A stretch of DNA of 64,000 nt, from positions 1 to 64,000 of the forward strand of contig CACIJE010000002.1 of NCBI GenBank assembly GCA_902586925.1, written 5' to 3'. Numbering within the stretch: position 1 is the first letter of the stretch; every line of letters begins with the position of its first letter. Below are positions 40,702-51,238 of the stretch, piece by piece. The notes under the pieces are model-generated. The model was given only the letters and a program-made list of their open reading frames with translations, had not been told where the DNA came from and did no database searches. The stretch is from an uncultured SAR86 cluster bacterium (GTDB taxonomy: Bacteria > Pseudomonadota > Gammaproteobacteria > Magnimaribacterales > D2472). Position numbers and translations under genes: made by a program.

Positions 40702-42942
40702 ATGTTTAGTAAAGAATTAGAATTATCAATTGCAAGCTTATTTGATAAAGCTCATGAAGCAAACATTCAATACATTACAGTAGAACATCTTCTACTGATG
40801 ATAAGTAATGATTTTGATGTAAAAGAATTTTTCAAGTCTCAATCAGTAAATATTGATAATCTTAAAGATGACTTAAATACGCATTTAACAAAAAATGTAG
40901 TTTCTAAAATTGATCAACAAAAACCTGTTCAGCCAACATTGGGCTTTCAAAGAGTACTTCAAAGAGCTGTCTTTCATATCCAATCATCAGGTAAGGGGGT
41001 TGTTAAGCCCATAAATATATTAGTGGCAATATTTTCTGAAAAAGAGTCTCACTCTGTTTTTTTATTGAATAAATATAAATTAAGTAGGCTTGATGTTGTA
41101 ACTTATTTATCTCATGGCCCAAAAGAATCTGAAGATACACAGACATTAAATGAAAAAATGAATAAAGATGATACGGAAAATTTGTCTACAGAAAATGAAT
41201 TTCTTATTAATCTCAATAATCAGGTAAGAAAAAATAAAATAGATAAAATTATTGGTCGAAAAAAAGAGATTGAAAGACTAATTCAAATTTTATCAAGGCG
41301 GAATAAAAACAATCCATTATTAGTTGGAGAATCAGGTGTTGGAAAAACAGCAATAGCGGAAGGTCTTGCATATTTAATATCTAATGGAAATGTTCCATCC
41401 ATAATGGAAAATACTATTGTTTATTCGCTAGATATTGCTGCTCTTATTGCTGGAACAAAATATAGAGGTGACTTTGAAAAACGTCTTAAGCAAGTTTTAA
41501 ACTTTTTATCTAAACAAGAAAACCCAATTTTATTTATTGATGAAATTCATACAATTATTGGTGCTGGATCTGCATCGGGAGGTTCGCTTGATGTATCAAA
41601 TTTACTTAAACCTGCTCTTGGTAAAGGTGAAATAAGGTGTATAGGTTCAACTACTTTTCAAGAATACAGAGGAATATTTAATCAAAATCAAGCTCTATCA
41701 AGAAGATTTCAAAAAATTGACGTAGTTGAGCCCTCATTTGATGAATGCAAAGAAATACTGAATGGTATAAAAGATGTATATGAAGATTATCATGATGTTC
41801 AATATTCTGATGAGGCAATTATTTCTTCAATTGAATTATCATCAAAATACATTAATGATAGATTTCTGCCTGATAAAGCTATTGATGTAATTGATGAAAC
41901 AGGTGCATTACTAAATATAAATAGAAAGAATGAGAAAACAATAAAGATTTCAAAAACTGATATTGAAACAACAATATCAAAAATTACAAAAATTCCTGAA
42001 CAGTCCATCACCTCAAATGATAAAAAAAGTCTTAAAAACATTGAGGAGAATTTAAAAAGAGTTATTTTTGGTCAAGACAAAGCCGTAGAAACTCTTTCTA
42101 ATGCTATTAAATTATCAAGGGTAGGATTAAGAGATGAAAACAAAACTATTGGTTCTTTTTTGTTTACTGGACCAACTGGAGTAGGAAAAACAGAGATATC
42201 TAAACAATTATCTGAAATACTTGGTATTGATCTTATTAGATTTGATATGAGTGAATACATGGAAAGACATACTGTATCAAGATTAATAGGTGCACCGCCG
42301 GGTTATGTTGGATTTGATCAAGGAGGCCTTTTAACAGAAGCAATTGTAAAATCACCTTATTGTGTTCTTTTACTAGATGAGATTGAAAAAGCTCATCCTG
42401 ATATCTTTAATATACTCCTCCAAGTTATGGATGCAGGTCAATTAACTGATAATAATGGTAGGAAATCAGATTTTAGAAATGTTATTTTAATTATGACAAC
42501 TAATATTGGAGCTGAATTGCTTAGCAAAAGAAATATAGGCTTTGCAGAGTCCTCAAATGAAACTGATGCAATGAATTCACTTAAGAGATTATTCTCTCCT
42601 GAGTTTAGAAATAGATTAGATGAAACTATTCAATTTAATTATCTTGACACAAATGTAATATTATCGATAGTTGATAAATTCTTAACAAAACTCCAGGCAC
42701 AACTTGATAAGAGAAATGTTGAGATAGTTGTCTCTAAAAAAGTTATTGAATGGATTGCAAAAAATGGCTACGACAAAGAAATGGGTGCGAGACCAATGGA
42801 AAGATTTATTTCACAAAATATTAAAAAACCACTTGTTGATAAATTACTATTCGGGAGTTTAAAGGGTGGGGGTGTTATAAAGTTAGAAATCGAAAAAGGC
42901 GAATTAAAATTTGTTGATACTAAAACAAAAGTAAAAGTTTAA
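40702..42942 (+). CDS. clpA: ATP-dependent Clp protease ATP-binding subunit ClpA
   Basis: Two AAA+ modules (GESGVGKTAIAEGLA; GPTGVGKTEISKQL), IGAPPGYVGFDQGGLLTEAI. Confidence 0.96.
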   Translation: MFSKELELSIASLFDKAHEANIQYITVEHLLLMISNDFDVKEFFKSQSVNIDNLKDDLNTHLTKNVVSKIDQQKPVQPTLGFQRVLQRAVFHIQSSGKGVVKPINILVAIFSEKESHSVFLLNKYKLSRLDVVTYLSHGPKESEDTQTLNEKMNKDDTENLSTENEFLINLNNQVRKNKIDKIIGRKKEIERLIQILSRRNKNNPLLVGESGVGKTAIAEGLAYLISNGNVPSIMENTIVYSLDIAALIAGTKYRGDFEKRLKQVLNFLSKQENPILFIDEIHTIIGAGSASGGSLDVSNLLKPALGKGEIRCIGSTTFQEYRGIFNQNQALSRRFQKIDVVEPSFDECKEILNGIKDVYEDYHDVQYSDEAIISSIELSSKYINDRFLPDKAIDVIDETGALLNINRKNEKTIKISKTDIETTISKITKIPEQSITSNDKKSLKNIEENLKRVIFGQDKAVETLSNAIKLSRVGLRDENKTIGSFLFTGPTGVGKTEISKQLSEILGIDLIRFDMSEYMERHTVSRLIGAPPGYVGFDQGGLLTEAIVKSPYCVLLLDEIEKAHPDIFNILLQVMDAGQLTDNNGRKSDFRNVILIMTTNIGAELLSKRNIGFAESSNETDAMNSLKRLFSPEFRNRLDETIQFNYLDTNVILSIVDKFLTKLQAQLDKRNVEIVVSKKVIEWIAKNGYDKEMGARPMERFISQNIKKPLVDKLLFGSLKGGGVIKLEIEKGELKFVDTKTKVKV

Positions 42943-43161
42943 TTATCTACCTCTAAAAGTTATTCTCCCAACGGTAAGATCATATGGAGTCATTTCAACT
43001 TTCACCTTATCTCCAGTTAATATTCTAATGTAGTGCTTTCTCATTTTTCCTGAGATATGAGCAGTAATGATATGATCGTTTTCTAATTTTACTTTGAATT
43101 TGGTATTGGGAAGAGTTTCGATAACTTCGCCTTCAAACTCTAACTGATCTTCTTTTGACAT
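42943..43161 (-). CDS. infA: Translation initiation factor IF-1
   Basis: [72 protein letters not shown]. Confidence 0.97.
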   Translation of the reverse strand: MSKEDQLEFEGEVIETLPNTKFKVKLENDHIITAHISGKMRKHYIRILTGDKVKVEMTPYDLTVGRITFRGR

Positions 43162-43204
43162 GTGAACATTCTACACCATAAGAATATTTTGTTATTACTT
43201 ATCT

Positions 43205-43600
43205 CTATCTATTTTTAAATAGAAAAATTAAAGAAACTGACTGAATAATAGCAATAATAAGAAATACAAATATATTCGCTGGTATACCAAAGGGATTTGG
43301 TTCATCTATGCCTTCACCAATTGTAACTCCCCCATACAGAGGCATAGTAAATATTGCTGTAAAAAAACCTAACACAATACATAAACTAAGTAGTGCTGGT
43401 AATAATAGGTAATTACCTGCCCATAATAGATATAAACCTACTCCCGCTAAAAATATATTTGTTGATAATCTCCACACTTCATGAACTCTTGAATGAGCGT
43501 CCCAATCAGGATTTAGTAAATGTGTGTTACCAGTATCGACAATTAATGGAATTATAGTCCCTAATAGTAGGCAAATTGATGTTAAATACTTACTTATCAT
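43205..43600 (-). CDS. Uncharacterised 4-TM membrane protein
   Basis: 131 aa with hydrophobic segments; conserved-looking NPDWDAHSRVHEVWRLS; overlaps the FAH-family gene by 11 bp. Confidence 0.72.
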   Translation of the reverse strand: MISKYLTSICLLLGTIIPLIVDTGNTHLLNPDWDAHSRVHEVWRLSTNIFLAGVGLYLLWAGNYLLLPALLSLCIVLGFFTAIFTMPLYGGVTIGEGIDEPNPFGIPANIFVFLIIAIIQSVSLIFLFKNR

Positions 43601-44495
43601 CCTTAGGCATTCTTGCTTTCAGAAATTCGGGTAAATAATCTGTATTTGAATGACTTTTTATTTTTACACATTTATTTTCTAATGTTCCAATACCTTCAAT
43701 AGTTGTTTTTAAGATATCACCATCTTTTAGAAATTTACCCTGAGTTGCACCAACGCCCTCTGGTGTACCTGTGAAAATAACATCACCAGTATTTAAAGTT
43801 ATAAATTCAGATATGTATGATATTAAATATGGGATATCAAATATTAAATCATTAGTAAGTGTCTCTTGTCTTAATTCATCATTTACCCAACACTGAAGTT
43901 TTAGTGATTCTTTATCATTAAACAAATCAGTTGATACGATATACGGTCCTATTGGTCCAAAAGTATCAAAAGATTTACCTAGATTAAATTGTGGCGGTGT
44001 TGCGTGAAACTGCACAGGTCTATCAGATATATCCTGTCCAACACAAAAACCAGCAACATGATCCCACGCGTCTTCACTAGATATATCTTTTCCACCTTTA
44101 CCAATAACAAAAACTAGTTCAGCCTCATAATCGACCATATCACTTTTCATGCATATATCTGATTTAGGACCTGAGATACATGTTGAATGTTTTGTGAAAA
44201 TCATAGGGAAGGGAGGTAACTCTAGATTAGATTCTTCGGCATGTTTCTTATAATTTAAACCAACAGCAAAAACATTTTTAGGTATTAATGGTGGACCTAA
44301 ATTTATATCACTCAAATTACCAGATGGCTCATAATCATTTAGTTTTGCATAGAGTTGACTTAACTTGTCGGTATCTGATAAAGCTTCAATAGAATTAGAG
44401 GAAATGTCGCCGTTAGAAATTAAGTTTATATCAAAATATTTATTATCTTTAATAAATATTGCTTTTCCGGAATTGCTTCCTAATTTATATCCCAT
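43590..44495 (-). CDS. Fumarylacetoacetate hydrolase-family protein (meta-cleavage-type hydrolase/hydratase/decarboxylase)
   Basis: PKNVFAVGLNYKKHAEESN, VDYEAELVFVIGKGGKDI, GFCVGQDISDR, FTGTPEGVGATQGKFLKDGD. Confidence 0.92.
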   Translation of the reverse strand: MGYKLGSNSGKAIFIKDNKYFDINLISNGDISSNSIEALSDTDKLSQLYAKLNDYEPSGNLSDINLGPPLIPKNVFAVGLNYKKHAEESNLELPPFPMIFTKHSTCISGPKSDICMKSDMVDYEAELVFVIGKGGKDISSEDAWDHVAGFCVGQDISDRPVQFHATPPQFNLGKSFDTFGPIGPYIVSTDLFNDKESLKLQCWVNDELRQETLTNDLIFDIPYLISYISEFITLNTGDVIFTGTPEGVGATQGKFLKDGDILKTTIEGIGTLENKCVKIKSHSNTDYLPEFLKARMPKDDK

Positions 44496-44522
44496 TAAAC
44501 ATCTCTTAAAATGAAACTATAT

Positions 44523-44540
44523 ATTAGTCATTTGGATAAA
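44523..44540. promoter_or_regulatory. Putative TetR operator, copy 1: ATTAGTCA-TT-TGGATAAA
   Basis: Shares 15 of 16 half-site positions with copies at 52839 and 57195; in the divergent region between the FAH gene and the TonB receptor, 27 bp from the FAH start codon. Confidence 0.65.
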
Positions 44541-44656
44541 ATAATACAACTGCTTAACCTAATATATTATCAAGTTTAAAACATGTTTTTCATTTGGAAA
44601 ATATATATAATTTATGTAAACTAACCACATGGATAGAAATCCTAACTAATTTCAAT

Positions 44657-44664
44657 GGGGGGGG
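44657..44664 (+). repeat. G8 homopolymer at the TonB receptor ribosome-binding site
   Basis: ttcaatGGGGGGGGaattATG read directly; 4 nt upstream of the probable start codon at 44669. Confidence 0.9.
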
Positions 44665-44668
44665 AATT

Positions 44669-47068
44669 ATGCATTCATCATTAGTTAAAAAAATATTAAT
44701 AATTTCATTATTTACAATACCTTATAGTCTTTTTGCTCAGGATACCGCTGGAATTGAAGAGGTTGTTGTTACTGCTGAAAAAAGAGAACAAAACCTTCAA
44801 GATGTACCATCATCTATAACTGTATTATCTGGAAGTGAAATGGAGAGGGATAATTTTCAAAACCTAATGGATCTTCAAGCTTCAATTCCTAGTGTTGTTG
44901 TAGGATCAGCTGGTGCATCAAGACCTTTCTTATTTATAAGAGGTATAGGATCTCGTAAATTTGATCCAGGTACTGAAGGCGCAGTTGGTGTTTTTGTGGA
45001 CGAGGTTTATAACACAAGATTTACAAATTCTATGATGGATATAGTTGATCTTGAAAGAGTCGAGGTTTTAAAAGGACCACAAGGTACTCTATATGGAAGA
45101 AATACTATTGGTGGTGCTATTGCTTTATACACAAAGAAACCTAGCTCAGAGCTTGAAGCAAAACTGAAAGTTGGATTTGGAAATGATGGATATCAAAAAG
45201 TTGCTGGAAGTTTTTCAGGTGGTTTTTCAGATTCTTTAGTTGGTAGATTAACATTTTCTTCAAAGACAGATGATGGAAATGCTGTCCAAACAAGTACTCG
45301 TATTAACAACGGTGGTGATAATGACGCAATAAGATTGTCATTAATTAAAGATTTTGATGACGGAAGTGAATTATCATTTACATTACAAGATACCTCTTAT
45401 AGCACAGATGCTCACTTAGCAGAGGCTCAACTTGAATGTGGACCAACAATTGATCCAAATGGATCACCAAATTTTATGAGTGCTGCATTTTTTACAGTAG
45501 GTCGAGCTGCAGGAGCTGCTGGAGTTGCTCAATTAACTGGTGCTGGGCTTGGACCAAATGATTGTTATAGTACAGGTCCTCCATTACCTTTTTTCCCTTT
45601 TGGACCTTTTGCTGGTCAACCTAATGTTGGGGTTTTACCACTTATAGGTAGTGATGCATTTATCAATAGCGTGAGAGCAGATATGAATGATGGCCCAAAG
45701 AAAATTGATAATGATCATACCGGGTTCAATGAAATTGACAGTACAATGGCGACACTGAAATATATAACAGATATTAACGATAATCTTAGTTTAACTGCTA
45801 TTTATTCAACAACTGATGTTGATAATGCATCTAGCTTAGATTTTGATGCTACATCTATAAATGCAATTGTTAATTATGTTAATGAAGAAAGTGAACAATC
45901 TTCAACTGAAATAAGATTAAGTTATGAGGGTGATAATTTTTATTGGGTTGGTGGATTATATTTACTTGATGATGAAATTTACAGAAGAGATAATTTCACA
46001 ACAGATATACAATCTCTAGTTGGATTTGTACAACTAGGTATGCTTATGAACGGTATTACACCAGTTGCCTCAAATAATAGTCAAACATCTTATGCAGATG
46101 TGACATCTCAAGCACTCTATTGGCAAGGTACTTATGAATTGACCAACAAATTAAATGCAACTTTTGGTGTAAGAAAAAGTGATGATGAAAGTGACTATAG
46201 AATTGTCATGGCAACAACATCCCCTGGAGTGCCGTTTGTTCAAGTTCCGGATGAGTGGACAGAAGTACTAGAATTTGGATCTACAGATCCAAAATTTGTT
46301 CTTGATTATACATTTAATGAAAATTCAATGGGTTATATGTCAGTTTCGTCAGGATACAAAAGTGGTGGCTTTTCATTTGCTTCTTGGGCGAGAGCTGACT
46401 CACTTGGTGGTTTTGATGAAGAGGATTTAAAATCAACAGAAATAGGTTATAAATATAAATCATCAGACAATAAATTATTAGTTAACACAGCATATTATGA
46501 ATATGATTATACTAATCAACAACAACAGATCATTGTTGTTAACTCATCTGGTGCGTTAGCAGGACAAACTTTCAATGCTGGTTCATCTGATATGACAGGT
46601 TTCGAATTAGAAACAAAGTATGCAGTAACAGACAATATTCTGATCGATTTTAGTTATTATAGTGCTGAAACTGAGTTTAAATCATTCGAATTAACAGATA
46701 CACGTCCTCCATTAAGCTTTACTGGAAACAAAATGAATTATTCTCCTGAGAGTTCTTATAATGTTGGTTTGACTATATATTCTGATGATGATTCATCTGT
46801 ATTCACTATGTCCTATTCACAAAAAGATAGTTACTTTATGGATCCAAGTAATAGATTTGTTAGTGAACAACCAGCTTATGGACTTTTGAATATGAGTTAC
46901 ATAAAAGACTTTAATGATAATTTGCAAATGAAAATTTTCTGTACAAATTGTACTGATGAGATTTACCTCACACAGGTCACAACTTTCGCAGTTCAATTTG
47001 GTGGTGGAGGTAGAAACTATTATGCCAATGGCAATAGAGTTGGCCTAGAGGTGACATATAGCTTTTAA
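44669..47068 (+). CDS. TonB-dependent outer-membrane receptor
   Basis: Signal peptide MHSSLVKKILIISLFTIPYSLFAQ; TonB box EEVVVTAEKREQNLQDVPSSITVLSG; plug VEVLKGPQGTLYGRNTIGGAI; C-terminal aromatic (GLEVTYSF). ORF track start at 44594 is probably too early. Confidence 0.93.
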   Translation: MHSSLVKKILIISLFTIPYSLFAQDTAGIEEVVVTAEKREQNLQDVPSSITVLSGSEMERDNFQNLMDLQASIPSVVVGSAGASRPFLFIRGIGSRKFDPGTEGAVGVFVDEVYNTRFTNSMMDIVDLERVEVLKGPQGTLYGRNTIGGAIALYTKKPSSELEAKLKVGFGNDGYQKVAGSFSGGFSDSLVGRLTFSSKTDDGNAVQTSTRINNGGDNDAIRLSLIKDFDDGSELSFTLQDTSYSTDAHLAEAQLECGPTIDPNGSPNFMSAAFFTVGRAAGAAGVAQLTGAGLGPNDCYSTGPPLPFFPFGPFAGQPNVGVLPLIGSDAFINSVRADMNDGPKKIDNDHTGFNEIDSTMATLKYITDINDNLSLTAIYSTTDVDNASSLDFDATSINAIVNYVNEESEQSSTEIRLSYEGDNFYWVGGLYLLDDEIYRRDNFTTDIQSLVGFVQLGMLMNGITPVASNNSQTSYADVTSQALYWQGTYELTNKLNATFGVRKSDDESDYRIVMATTSPGVPFVQVPDEWTEVLEFGSTDPKFVLDYTFNENSMGYMSVSSGYKSGGFSFASWARADSLGGFDEEDLKSTEIGYKYKSSDNKLLVNTAYYEYDYTNQQQQIIVVNSSGALAGQTFNAGSSDMTGFELETKYAVTDNILIDFSYYSAETEFKSFELTDTRPPLSFTGNKMNYSPESSYNVGLTIYSDDDSSVFTMSYSQKDSYFMDPSNRFVSEQPAYGLLNMSYIKDFNDNLQMKIFCTNCTDEIYLTQVTTFAVQFGGGGRNYYANGNRVGLEVTYSF

Positions 47069-47076
47069 GCGAATTT

Positions 47077-47104
47077 AAAACCCCCCTCGTTTGGGGGTTT
47101 TTTT
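47077..47104 (+). terminator. Rho-independent terminator after the TonB receptor gene
   Basis: AAAACCCCCCTCGTTTGGGGGTTTTTTT: GC stem (CCCCC/GGGGG, extended by A/T pairs) followed by a T-run, just after the stop at 47068. Confidence 0.92.
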
Positions 47105-47171
47105 ATATATAAGATATATAAATAATATTTTTTATATTTTTTAAAATATTATTAGAATAAAGTTTGTTAAT

Positions 47172-48020
47172 ATGAATAATTATGTTTTATATGGTTATGG
47201 AGAATCAGTTGCATCAAATATGGCAAGGGTAGCTTTGTCTGAAAAAGAAATTTCATATAAGTATAACGTTGTATATCTTGAATCTAAGGGTGAACACCTA
47301 AGAGAAAACTATAGAAAACTAAATCCTAAAACTCTTCTTCCTACTCTCACGATTGATGGAAAGCCATTACCTGACAGCATAGAAATAATGAAATATATTG
47401 ACAATAAATTTCCAGACCAAGGTGTAAAACTATTTTTAAATGATGATAAAAAATTTGAAGAATTGATTGACTATTTAAAACTAGATGAAAATAAAGAACT
47501 TGGTACGACTTTTGGCACAACTGGTGGTGGTATCTCAATACCAGTTTTAGCTAAATTGTTGTGTAAAAGATCTATTTTATCTGTTGCATTTGATTACCTG
47601 AGATTCCATGGAATTAAACAAAGAAGAGCAATTTTTTTACTTGTAAGAATTTTGGGAGGACCGCCTCCAGGTATTTATAAAAAAATGATGGTGAGTCTTG
47701 CTAAACATTTATTGTATATTGAAAATTTTTTAGGTCATAAAAAAGACTTTATTTATGGTGATTTTTATACAGCTGCTGATTGTTGCTTGACAGCATTGCT
47801 GCATAGAGTCCAGGAAATGAGATTTTTTGGTGTTGTTGATGGAAATAAGCTTCCTAATATTGCAAAATATTGGAATACTATTTCATCAAGACCTAGTTAT
47901 AAAGAAGGTATCCTTGATTACCAAACTGGAGAATGGCTACCTGTATTAGAAGGGTTATATGGTGATGGTCCCAATGATCATAATGATTTTTTGTGGGATA
48001 AAATAGAGACATTTAAATAA
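47172..48020 (+). CDS. Glutathione S-transferase family protein
   Basis: Thioredoxin-like N-domain YVLYGYGESVASNMARVALSEKEISYKYNVV...LNPKTLLPTLTIDGKPLPDSIEIMKYID; C-domain FIYGDFYTAADCCLTALLHRV. Confidence 0.85.
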   Translation: MNNYVLYGYGESVASNMARVALSEKEISYKYNVVYLESKGEHLRENYRKLNPKTLLPTLTIDGKPLPDSIEIMKYIDNKFPDQGVKLFLNDDKKFEELIDYLKLDENKELGTTFGTTGGGISIPVLAKLLCKRSILSVAFDYLRFHGIKQRRAIFLLVRILGGPPPGIYKKMMVSLAKHLLYIENFLGHKKDFIYGDFYTAADCCLTALLHRVQEMRFFGVVDGNKLPNIAKYWNTISSRPSYKEGILDYQTGEWLPVLEGLYGDGPNDHNDFLWDKIETFK

Positions 48021-48032
48021 GGAGGAATAATT

Positions 48033-49130
48033 ATGTCAGAACCAATTTGTAAAGTAGCGGATATTATTTATGTGAGATTTGAACTTGCAGAGTTTGAGGA
48101 ACAAAAAAAATATTTTGATCACTTTGGATTGATGCTTGCATATGAGGATGAAAATAGTATTTTTTTTAGAGGTTCTGGAACAGCGCCTTATGCATATGTT
48201 GCGACAAAAGGTAAGGAAAATAAATACATTGGAACTGCATATAAAGCTAATGAATATTCTGACTTGGAAGCTTTATCAAAAGAATTTAATGTTGATATTG
48301 TTGAAAATAAAGAACCTGGTGGTGGACATAAAGTAACTGTTATTGATCCTGATGGTATCGAAGTTGAGGTATGTCACGGAATGACACCTGCTGAACCAAT
48401 AGCAGTTGTGTCTAAGGTTTTAAATACAGGACAATCAAAACAGAGAGAAAATGAACTTCAACGTTTTGGAAAAGCTGCTGATGAATGGCAGGTTGAAGGT
48501 GATAAGTGGGTATATAAACTTAAGTCTAATGTAAAAAGACTGGGACATACAGCTATTAACTGTAGAGATGCAAAAGCATCAGTTGATTGGTACTCTCACG
48601 TTTTAGGTTTTTTAGTAAGCGATGATGTTTTAGGTCCTGATGGAAATTCAATTGGAGCTTTTATGAGATGTGACCAAGGAGATAAACCCGTTGATCACCA
48701 TACACTTAATAATATTCAGCTTCCTGGTGATAATTATCCTGGTCCATATGGGCACTCTGGTTATGAAGTTACAGACTCCGTAGATGACTTAATGGCTGGT
48801 CACTATCATATGAAAACTATTGATGAATATTATCATGAATGGGGTGTAGGCAGACATCTACTAGGAAGTCAGATGTATGATTATTGGAGAGATACTCACG
48901 GGTTTACTCATGAACATTGGACAGATGGAGATCTATTAGATGCGAGCATACCTGAAAATAAAGCATCATTTAGAGATGTTGTCATGGCTCAATATGGACC
49001 TCAGACACCATCAACATTTGGTGTGACTTTACCTGTTGATCAAATAGATAAAGTAAGAGCTGAACAACCGACTCTTCCTGATATCATTAAACAAATGGAA
49101 ATTGCAGCAATGGCAGAAAATAATGATTGA
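48033..49130 (+). CDS. Two-domain VOC protein, type-I extradiol (catechol 2,3-dioxygenase-like)
   Basis: Two VOC modules; LGHTAINCRDAKASVDWYSHVLGFLVSDDV, YGHSGYEVTDSVDDLM, YDYWRDTHGFTHEHWTDGDLL place H/H/E in the expected metal-ligand order. Confidence 0.85.
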   Translation: MSEPICKVADIIYVRFELAEFEEQKKYFDHFGLMLAYEDENSIFFRGSGTAPYAYVATKGKENKYIGTAYKANEYSDLEALSKEFNVDIVENKEPGGGHKVTVIDPDGIEVEVCHGMTPAEPIAVVSKVLNTGQSKQRENELQRFGKAADEWQVEGDKWVYKLKSNVKRLGHTAINCRDAKASVDWYSHVLGFLVSDDVLGPDGNSIGAFMRCDQGDKPVDHHTLNNIQLPGDNYPGPYGHSGYEVTDSVDDLMAGHYHMKTIDEYYHEWGVGRHLLGSQMYDYWRDTHGFTHEHWTDGDLLDASIPENKASFRDVVMAQYGPQTPSTFGVTLPVDQIDKVRAEQPTLPDIIKQMEIAAMAENND

Positions 49131-49785
49131 GTTAAACGATGAACAAAAATTAGCAGTTGCAAAAGCTCAAAAAGAGTTTTCAGAGCTAAAAGCTGATTCT
49201 TCAAAATTAAGTGATGATCATCTAAATTTATTATTTGGTCAAGCAAGAAGCATGAATGGTTGGCAAGACAAAGAGGTTTCTGACAATTTATTAAATGATC
49301 TATATGAACTTACCAAAATGGGTCCTACAAGTACTAATTCTTGTCCTGCAAGGTTCATTTTTATTAAATCTGATGAAATGAAAGAGAAAATCAAACCAGC
49401 TTTATTGCCTAACAATGTTGAAAAATGTATGACAGCTCCTGTAATAACAATAATTGGTTATGATTTAGATTTTTCTGATCATATGGGCAAGCTTTTTCCT
49501 CATATGGATATTGCACCAATGTATAAAGGTAATAGTGATATGAATTTTTCAACAGCTTTTAGAAACGGATCACTTCAAGGAGCATATTTAATGATTATAG
49601 CTCGTGCAATCGGTCTTGATTGCGGCCCAATGTCAGGATTTAATAATGAATTAGTTGATGATTTATTTTTTAAAGACACAAATATTAAATCTAATTTTTT
49701 ATGTTGTTTAGGATATGGTGATCCTTCGAAGATTTTTTTTAGATTACCAAGACTTGATTTTGATGAAGTTTGTGAGATTATTTAG
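49123..49785 (+). CDS. Nitroreductase family protein (RutE/malonic semialdehyde reductase-like)
   Basis: LTKMGPTSTNSCPARFIFIKS, KCMTAPVITIIGYD, NGSLQGAYLMIIARAIGLDCGPMSGFNNELVDDLFF. ATG at 49123 overlaps the preceding stop. Confidence 0.87.
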   Translation: MIELNDEQKLAVAKAQKEFSELKADSSKLSDDHLNLLFGQARSMNGWQDKEVSDNLLNDLYELTKMGPTSTNSCPARFIFIKSDEMKEKIKPALLPNNVEKCMTAPVITIIGYDLDFSDHMGKLFPHMDIAPMYKGNSDMNFSTAFRNGSLQGAYLMIIARAIGLDCGPMSGFNNELVDDLFFKDTNIKSNFLCCLGYGDPSKIFFRLPRLDFDEVCEII

Positions 49786-50639
49786 TTAAAATCAACTAAG
49801 TCAGTTACATATTTTCTTTTAAGTTTATTAATTATTTTTAGTATCTTGCTGGTTATTAAAAGTGGTAGGTCTATTTTAATTTCTTTAGAAAAATTATTAT
49901 CGTTATTTAATTTATCAAACCATTTTTTTACATTTTTATACTTATAAATTGGTATGCCTGAAGTTATCAATCTTTTAGTTGATACATACCAAGCAAGATC
50001 AACAACTGTAAAATCATTTCCCTTTAAATAATTTTGATTTGCAAGAATTTTATTAAAGTTTTGATATACTTTTTTAAATTTAGTTGCTGATTCAATTACT
50101 TCTTCATCTGTTATTCCATATTTGTAATGATTTTTCCAAAAAGTAATTTCTCTATTTTTACATTCATCTGGTAGGCCTTGAATAGTTCCCTTAGATTTTT
50201 CTTTTTTTGAAAGTATATCAGGAGCTTTTTTACCTAATGAATGAGGAATAATATATCTAAATGTTAGTCTTCTTAGATCATGATGAAGACTATCTTCAAA
50301 TTCAAGATCATTAGATATTTCGTCTATGATATGAAGTGGAAATAATCTCCTATCATTAAAAATTTCGTCTAAATATCTCATTATCTCATTGCTTTCTATA
50401 TGTACATCTCCATCATGAACAAGTGTTGGAACTAGCCCCCTTGGATTTATTCCCAAAAACCACTCAGAGAATTGTTCTTGTTTTATTAAATTAATAATAT
50501 GTGAGTACCATTTTATTTTTTTTATGTTAAAAAAAATTCTTAATTTTTGTGAACATGCTGAACCACTAAAATGTAAAAGGTGTATACCTTTCCATTCAAG
50601 AATCTCTTTTGTTGAAATATCAGATTTATTTAATTTCAT
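49782..50639 (-). CDS. Glutathione S-transferase-like protein
   Basis: HLLHFSGSACSQKLRIFFNIKKIKWYSHIINL...INPRGLVPTLVHDGDVHIESNEIMRYLDE. Confidence 0.83.
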   Translation of the reverse strand: MKLNKSDISTKEILEWKGIHLLHFSGSACSQKLRIFFNIKKIKWYSHIINLIKQEQFSEWFLGINPRGLVPTLVHDGDVHIESNEIMRYLDEIFNDRRLFPLHIIDEISNDLEFEDSLHHDLRRLTFRYIIPHSLGKKAPDILSKKEKSKGTIQGLPDECKNREITFWKNHYKYGITDEEVIESATKFKKVYQNFNKILANQNYLKGNDFTVVDLAWYVSTKRLITSGIPIYKYKNVKKWFDKLNNDNNFSKEIKIDLPLLITSKILKIINKLKRKYVTDLVDFN

Positions 50640-51227
50640 TTATTTACCTAGCACTTTATTTATTCCATGTTCTCTAACTTCATAAAAGTATTCCATAAAA
50701 ACTTTTTTATCTTTAATTGTCATTTCAAGCACCTCGTCAATATATTCTTCCATTGCAGATAATCCAAATTCAACAATCATTGCTATTGCAATTGCAGATT
50801 TCATTTCTGACGTTGGCTTAGTTTGATTCTTTAATTTTGTTAATTGATTTAATGTTTCTCTAGACATAGATAAACCAGAGTCAATTTGAACTCTAACTAA
50901 ATACATTTGATCATCTAAAACAGCTCTTATTATTGCTTTAAAATAATCATCAGTAATTGATGAGAGTGGCTCATTACCAAGATTAGTTGGAGAAATATCT
51001 CTTCTCTCTAGTTGTTGAACATGTTCAAAAGCAAGTTGTTTGTATGTTGCTACTAATAGACCTTTTTTACCTCCAAAGTAATGATGTATTTGTGCATGAT
51101 TGACTCCAGCATGATCTGCAATATCTCTAATTGTTAATTGGTTTGGTCCAACAGAACTGACCAAAAATGCTGCCGAGTCTATTAAACGTTTTTCAACATT
51201 TTTTCTCCCTCTATTTTTCTCGCTCAT
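50640..51227 (-). CDS. TetR/AcrR family transcriptional regulator
   Basis: N-terminal HTH: KRLIDSAAFLVSSVGPNQLTIRDIADHAGVNHAQIHHYFGGKKGLLVATYKQL. Confidence 0.93.
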   Translation of the reverse strand: MSEKNRGRKNVEKRLIDSAAFLVSSVGPNQLTIRDIADHAGVNHAQIHHYFGGKKGLLVATYKQLAFEHVQQLERRDISPTNLGNEPLSSITDDYFKAIIRAVLDDQMYLVRVQIDSGLSMSRETLNQLTKLKNQTKPTSEMKSAIAIAMIVEFGLSAMEEYIDEVLEMTIKDKKVFMEYFYEVREHGINKVLGK

Positions 51228-51238
51228 CTTTTTTAAAC

